From an uncultured Bacilli bacterium (lineage in GTDB: Bacteria; Bacillota_I; Bacilli_A; RF39; UBA660): DNA of 64,000 nucleotides. The stretch covers positions 92,978 through 156,977 of the forward strand of contig CANQIL010000001.1 of assembly GCA_947624045.1 (NCBI GenBank), given 5' to 3'. The notes beneath the pieces were generated by a model. The model saw only the letters and a program-made list of their open reading frames with translations. It did not search any database and was not told the origin of the DNA. Shown piece by piece: positions 62,776 through 64,000 of the stretch (its first letter is position 1; each line of letters opens with the position of its first letter). The position numbers were made by a program, and so were the translations under genes.

Positions 62776-63801
62776 ATGAATTATTTAGATAAAGTTAATA
62801 AAAGAACAATTGAGTATTTTGAAATATTAGAGCCAAATTTTCCAGAATGGCTATTAGATTATATAAATACTCCTGAATTGCTTAATCAACAATATATAAG
62901 CATTACTTGTGGAACTATATATAGTGATTTATTTGAAAGTAGTTATTTTTTCTCAAGTTTAGATCACTCTATAGCAGTCGCTTTAATAATTTGGCATTTT
63001 ACACATGATAAAAAGCAAACATTATCGGGTTTATTTCATGATATAGCAACACCTGTATTTAAACACTGCGTAGATTTTTTAAATGGAGATTACATGTCTC
63101 AAGAATCTACAGAAGATCTTACTAATGAGATTATTTCCAATTCAAAAGAAATTATGGCTTTATTAGAAAGAGATAATATTAAATTAAATGAAGTTGATGA
63201 CTATCACAAATATCCAATAGCGGACAATGATACACCACAATTATCAGCTGATAGACTTGAGTATTCTTTATCTAATGCATTATTAACATACAATAAATCA
63301 AATATAGAAGATATAAAAGAAGTTTATTCGGATATTGAAATTCAAGAAGATGAAAATGGTATTGAAGAACTAGGTTTTAAAACAAAAAGGATTGCTAGAA
63401 AATTTGTAAAATTTACAAGTGAACTATCCATTATATATCGTGAAGATAGAACACGATATTCAATGCAATTCTTGGCAGATATCATTAAGAAATTAAATGA
63501 TGAAAAAATTATCGATAAAAAGGATTTATATACATTAAAAGAAGAAGATATAATAAAAATTATTGATAATTCAAAATATTCTGATGTCTTTAATATTTGG
63601 AAAAATGCAAAAAAAGTAAAAAGTTCTAACGAGCAACCAAAAAATGTTTATTATGTTCATCATGGAGCAAAAGTAAGGTATATTGATCCTTTGGTAAATA
63701 GAGAAAGAATATCTAAAGTTTGTAAAATTTCTAAAGATATGATTGATAATAATTTATCTTATGATATGTCAAACTATGTTTATTTAGATTTTAATTTTTA
63801 A
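62776..63801 (+). CDS. HD-domain phosphohydrolase-like protein
   Basis: SSLDHSIAVALIIWHFTHDKKQTLSGLFHDIATPVFKHCVD (H...HD...H spacing), SADRLEYS. Confidence 0.75.
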   Translation: MNYLDKVNKRTIEYFEILEPNFPEWLLDYINTPELLNQQYISITCGTIYSDLFESSYFFSSLDHSIAVALIIWHFTHDKKQTLSGLFHDIATPVFKHCVDFLNGDYMSQESTEDLTNEIISNSKEIMALLERDNIKLNEVDDYHKYPIADNDTPQLSADRLEYSLSNALLTYNKSNIEDIKEVYSDIEIQEDENGIEELGFKTKRIARKFVKFTSELSIIYREDRTRYSMQFLADIIKKLNDEKIIDKKDLYTLKEEDIIKIIDNSKYSDVFNIWKNAKKVKSSNEQPKNVYYVHHGAKVRYIDPLVNRERISKVCKISKDMIDNNLSYDMSNYVYLDFNF

Positions 63802-63806
63802 AAGTA

Positions 63807-63930
63807 CCGAAATTCAAAAGAAACTTTGTAACTAATGAATTTCGGCGATAAACCTAGTTTTAGACAACTAGGTAACCCACTACGCTATTGGCAGAGCCAA
63901 TAACCGTGGGCAAAGGGATAAACCCCTTTT
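63807..63930 (+). other. multi-hairpin region (structured RNA or oriT/origin candidate)
   Basis: Four consecutive inverted repeats: ccgaaattc/gaatttcgg; cctagtt/aactagg; cccac..tattggc-aga-gccaata..gtggg; aaaggg/cccttt. Confidence 0.6.
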
Positions 63931-63944
63931 GAAACCCCATTTAA

Positions 63945-63990
63945 GCAACATACCACAAACTATCGTAAGTGGCATTGTTGCCTTTTTATT
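63945..63990 (+). terminator. terminator-like imperfect hairpin
   Basis: gcaacataccac...gtggcattgttgc followed by ctttttattt. Confidence 0.55.
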
Positions 63991-64000
63991 TCACTTTCGT

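Overview
Low-GC, gene-dense bacterial chromosome segment, probably a spore-lineage Bacilli/Firmicutes relative. Almost everything is on the + strand. Housekeeping blocks: metG-tatD, rsmA-yabG-veg-spoVG-yabP-yabQ-divIC-tilS-ftsH, dusB-lysS, clpC, cysS-mrnC-rlmB, secE-nusG-rplKAJL, rpoBC, rpsLG-fusA-tuf, murD-eno-secG-rnr-smpB-ssrA. The standout accessory system is a complete diversity-generating retroelement (DGR) at about 10.7-15.5 kb. It has a membrane-anchored FGE/C-type-lectin-like target gene with a 3' variable repeat (VR 13361..13502), a 142-bp template repeat (TR 13619..13760), an Avd-like gene and a YMDD reverse transcriptase. By hand alignment VR and TR are equal in length and differ at 24 sites: 21 are adenines in TR, and the other 3 are synonymous C->T changes. 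A perfect 11-bp hairpin follows the VR. The target promoter has a 10-G homopolymer filling part of its -35/-10 spacer, a candidate phase-variation switch on top of the DGR. Other accessory content: a SipW-like signal peptidase cluster, a tandem family of three unknown paralogs, two consensus-promoter ncRNA candidates flanking a XRE-ImmA/PIN toxin-antitoxin-like pair, a short amphipathic repeat peptide ORF, and a MobV-type mobile element after the tmRNA gene carrying a deoxyribosyltransferase-like/HD-domain pair and a multi-hairpin region. No searches were run; product names come from reading the translated sequences.
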